Assembly (NCBI RefSeq): GCF_023716465.1 | Contig: NZ_CP092415.1 | Span: 1-64,000, forward strand | Source of the DNA: Flagellimonas marinaquae | GTDB taxonomy: Bacteria; Bacteroidota; Bacteroidia; Flavobacteriales; Flavobacteriaceae | Direction of reading: 5' to 3' | DNA: 64,000 nucleotides | Part shown: positions 63,871 to 64,000 of the stretch, piece by piece | Numbering within the stretch: position 1 is the stretch's first letter | How the letters are laid out: each line of letters starts with the position of its first letter | The notes under the pieces: model-generated | What the model was told of the DNA's origin: nothing | Databases searched by the model: none | The model's input: the letters and a program-made list of their open reading frames with translations, nothing else | Translations under genes and position numbers: made by a program

Positions 63871-64000
63871 ATGGATTCCATTACAAAGACAGCACAGACT
63901 TGGTTGACCGATTTTTTTGACAACGACACAAAAAAAGAGATCAAACACCTTATGGAAAAAAATCCAGAAGAGCTCAAAGAGCGCTTTTATAAGGATTTAG
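63871..64000 (+). CDS. Phospho-sugar mutase (phosphoglucomutase/phosphomannomutase family), N-terminal part
   Basis: Only the first 43 codons lie in the window; the frame is open at the edge. It starts with an ATG and reads MDSITKTAQTWLTDFFDN, then KKEIKHLMEKNPEELKERFY and KDL. This matches the opening of the long (about 570-residue) phospho-sugar mutases of flavobacteria, where a GTGGMRG motif normally follows shortly. The catalytic serine lies beyond the edge, so the assignment rests on the N-terminal pattern. Confidence 0.7.
   Translation, partial: MDSITKTAQTWLTDFFDNDTKKEIKHLMEKNPEELKERFYKDL

Overview
The window reads as the dnaA-proximal part of a chromosome from a marine-type Flavobacteriaceae (Bacteroidota). 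Evidence seen in the sequence: dnaA lies 75 bases from the left edge; there are two SusC/Oar-like TonB-dependent receptors and many carboxypeptidase-regulatory-domain and lipoprotein genes; several families are typical of flavobacteria (DUF4249, DUF4294, DUF6095, DUF6495, DUF4199); and many promoters have the Bacteroidota form TTG-N18..20-TAnnTTTG rather than the E. coli form. A Muricauda/Flagellimonas-like genus is possible, but I cannot fix the genus without a search. No rRNA, tRNA, CRISPR array, transposase or integrase was seen. The region looks like ordinary core chromosome with small accessory patches.

Layout. 0-10 kb: dnaA, a low-molecular-weight phosphatase and an RsmI-like methyltransferase; a lysozyme-like exported protein; the dapF-GNAT-mltG operon; a DegQ/HtrA protease; a long-form GAPDH. 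9-14 kb: a membrane coiled-coil protein, trmD, a small membrane protein, rplS, a 624-base gene-free stretch that looks like a structured RNA gene, and monomeric isocitrate dehydrogenase. 14-24 kb: a TonB receptor with its DUF4249 lipoprotein, a GntP permease, small DUF genes, M42 peptidase, Nudix hydrolase, hisS and a collagen-like lipoprotein. 24-38 kb: DUF6495, an Oar-like receptor, the rpsF-rpsR-rplI operon, an orphan LytTR response regulator, the nadC-yihY-DUF2147-priA operon, rlmH, a SerB-SerA fusion, an isoprenylcysteine-methyltransferase-like protein and rdgB. 38-50 kb: a DEAD-box helicase with a long leader, a GH13 amylase lipoprotein, VOC and SRPBCC proteins, a SpoU methyltransferase, a run of three exported proteins of low complexity, and carB without its regulatory domain. 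50-64 kb: rpmH, a small cysteine-rich metallothionein-like gene followed by an ECF sigma factor with its own cysteine tail, a lytic transglycosylase, an alpha/beta hydrolase, a small GNAT-like protein, mtaB, two exported amidohydrolases, a DUF1080-like protein, a GlmU-like protein, rpmE, DUF4199, a GT2 glycosyltransferase and the start of a phospho-sugar mutase.

The most interesting locus is at 51560-52256. A 34-residue peptide with 11 cysteines (too short for usual gene calls) is followed, after a perfect 12-bp hairpin, by a SigZ-type ECF sigma factor that carries candidate metal ligands in its linker (HxHx4C) and tail (CC...CxxC). This suggests a compact metal- or redox-sensing sigma/metallothionein module with no anti-sigma factor. 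That function is inference. Other points worth checking are the candidate RNA gene at 11403-11820, the SerB-SerA fusion, CarB lacking the MGS domain, two near-leaderless genes (rlmH and the DUF6495 gene), and a GNAT-like protein that lacks a recognisable acetyl-CoA loop.
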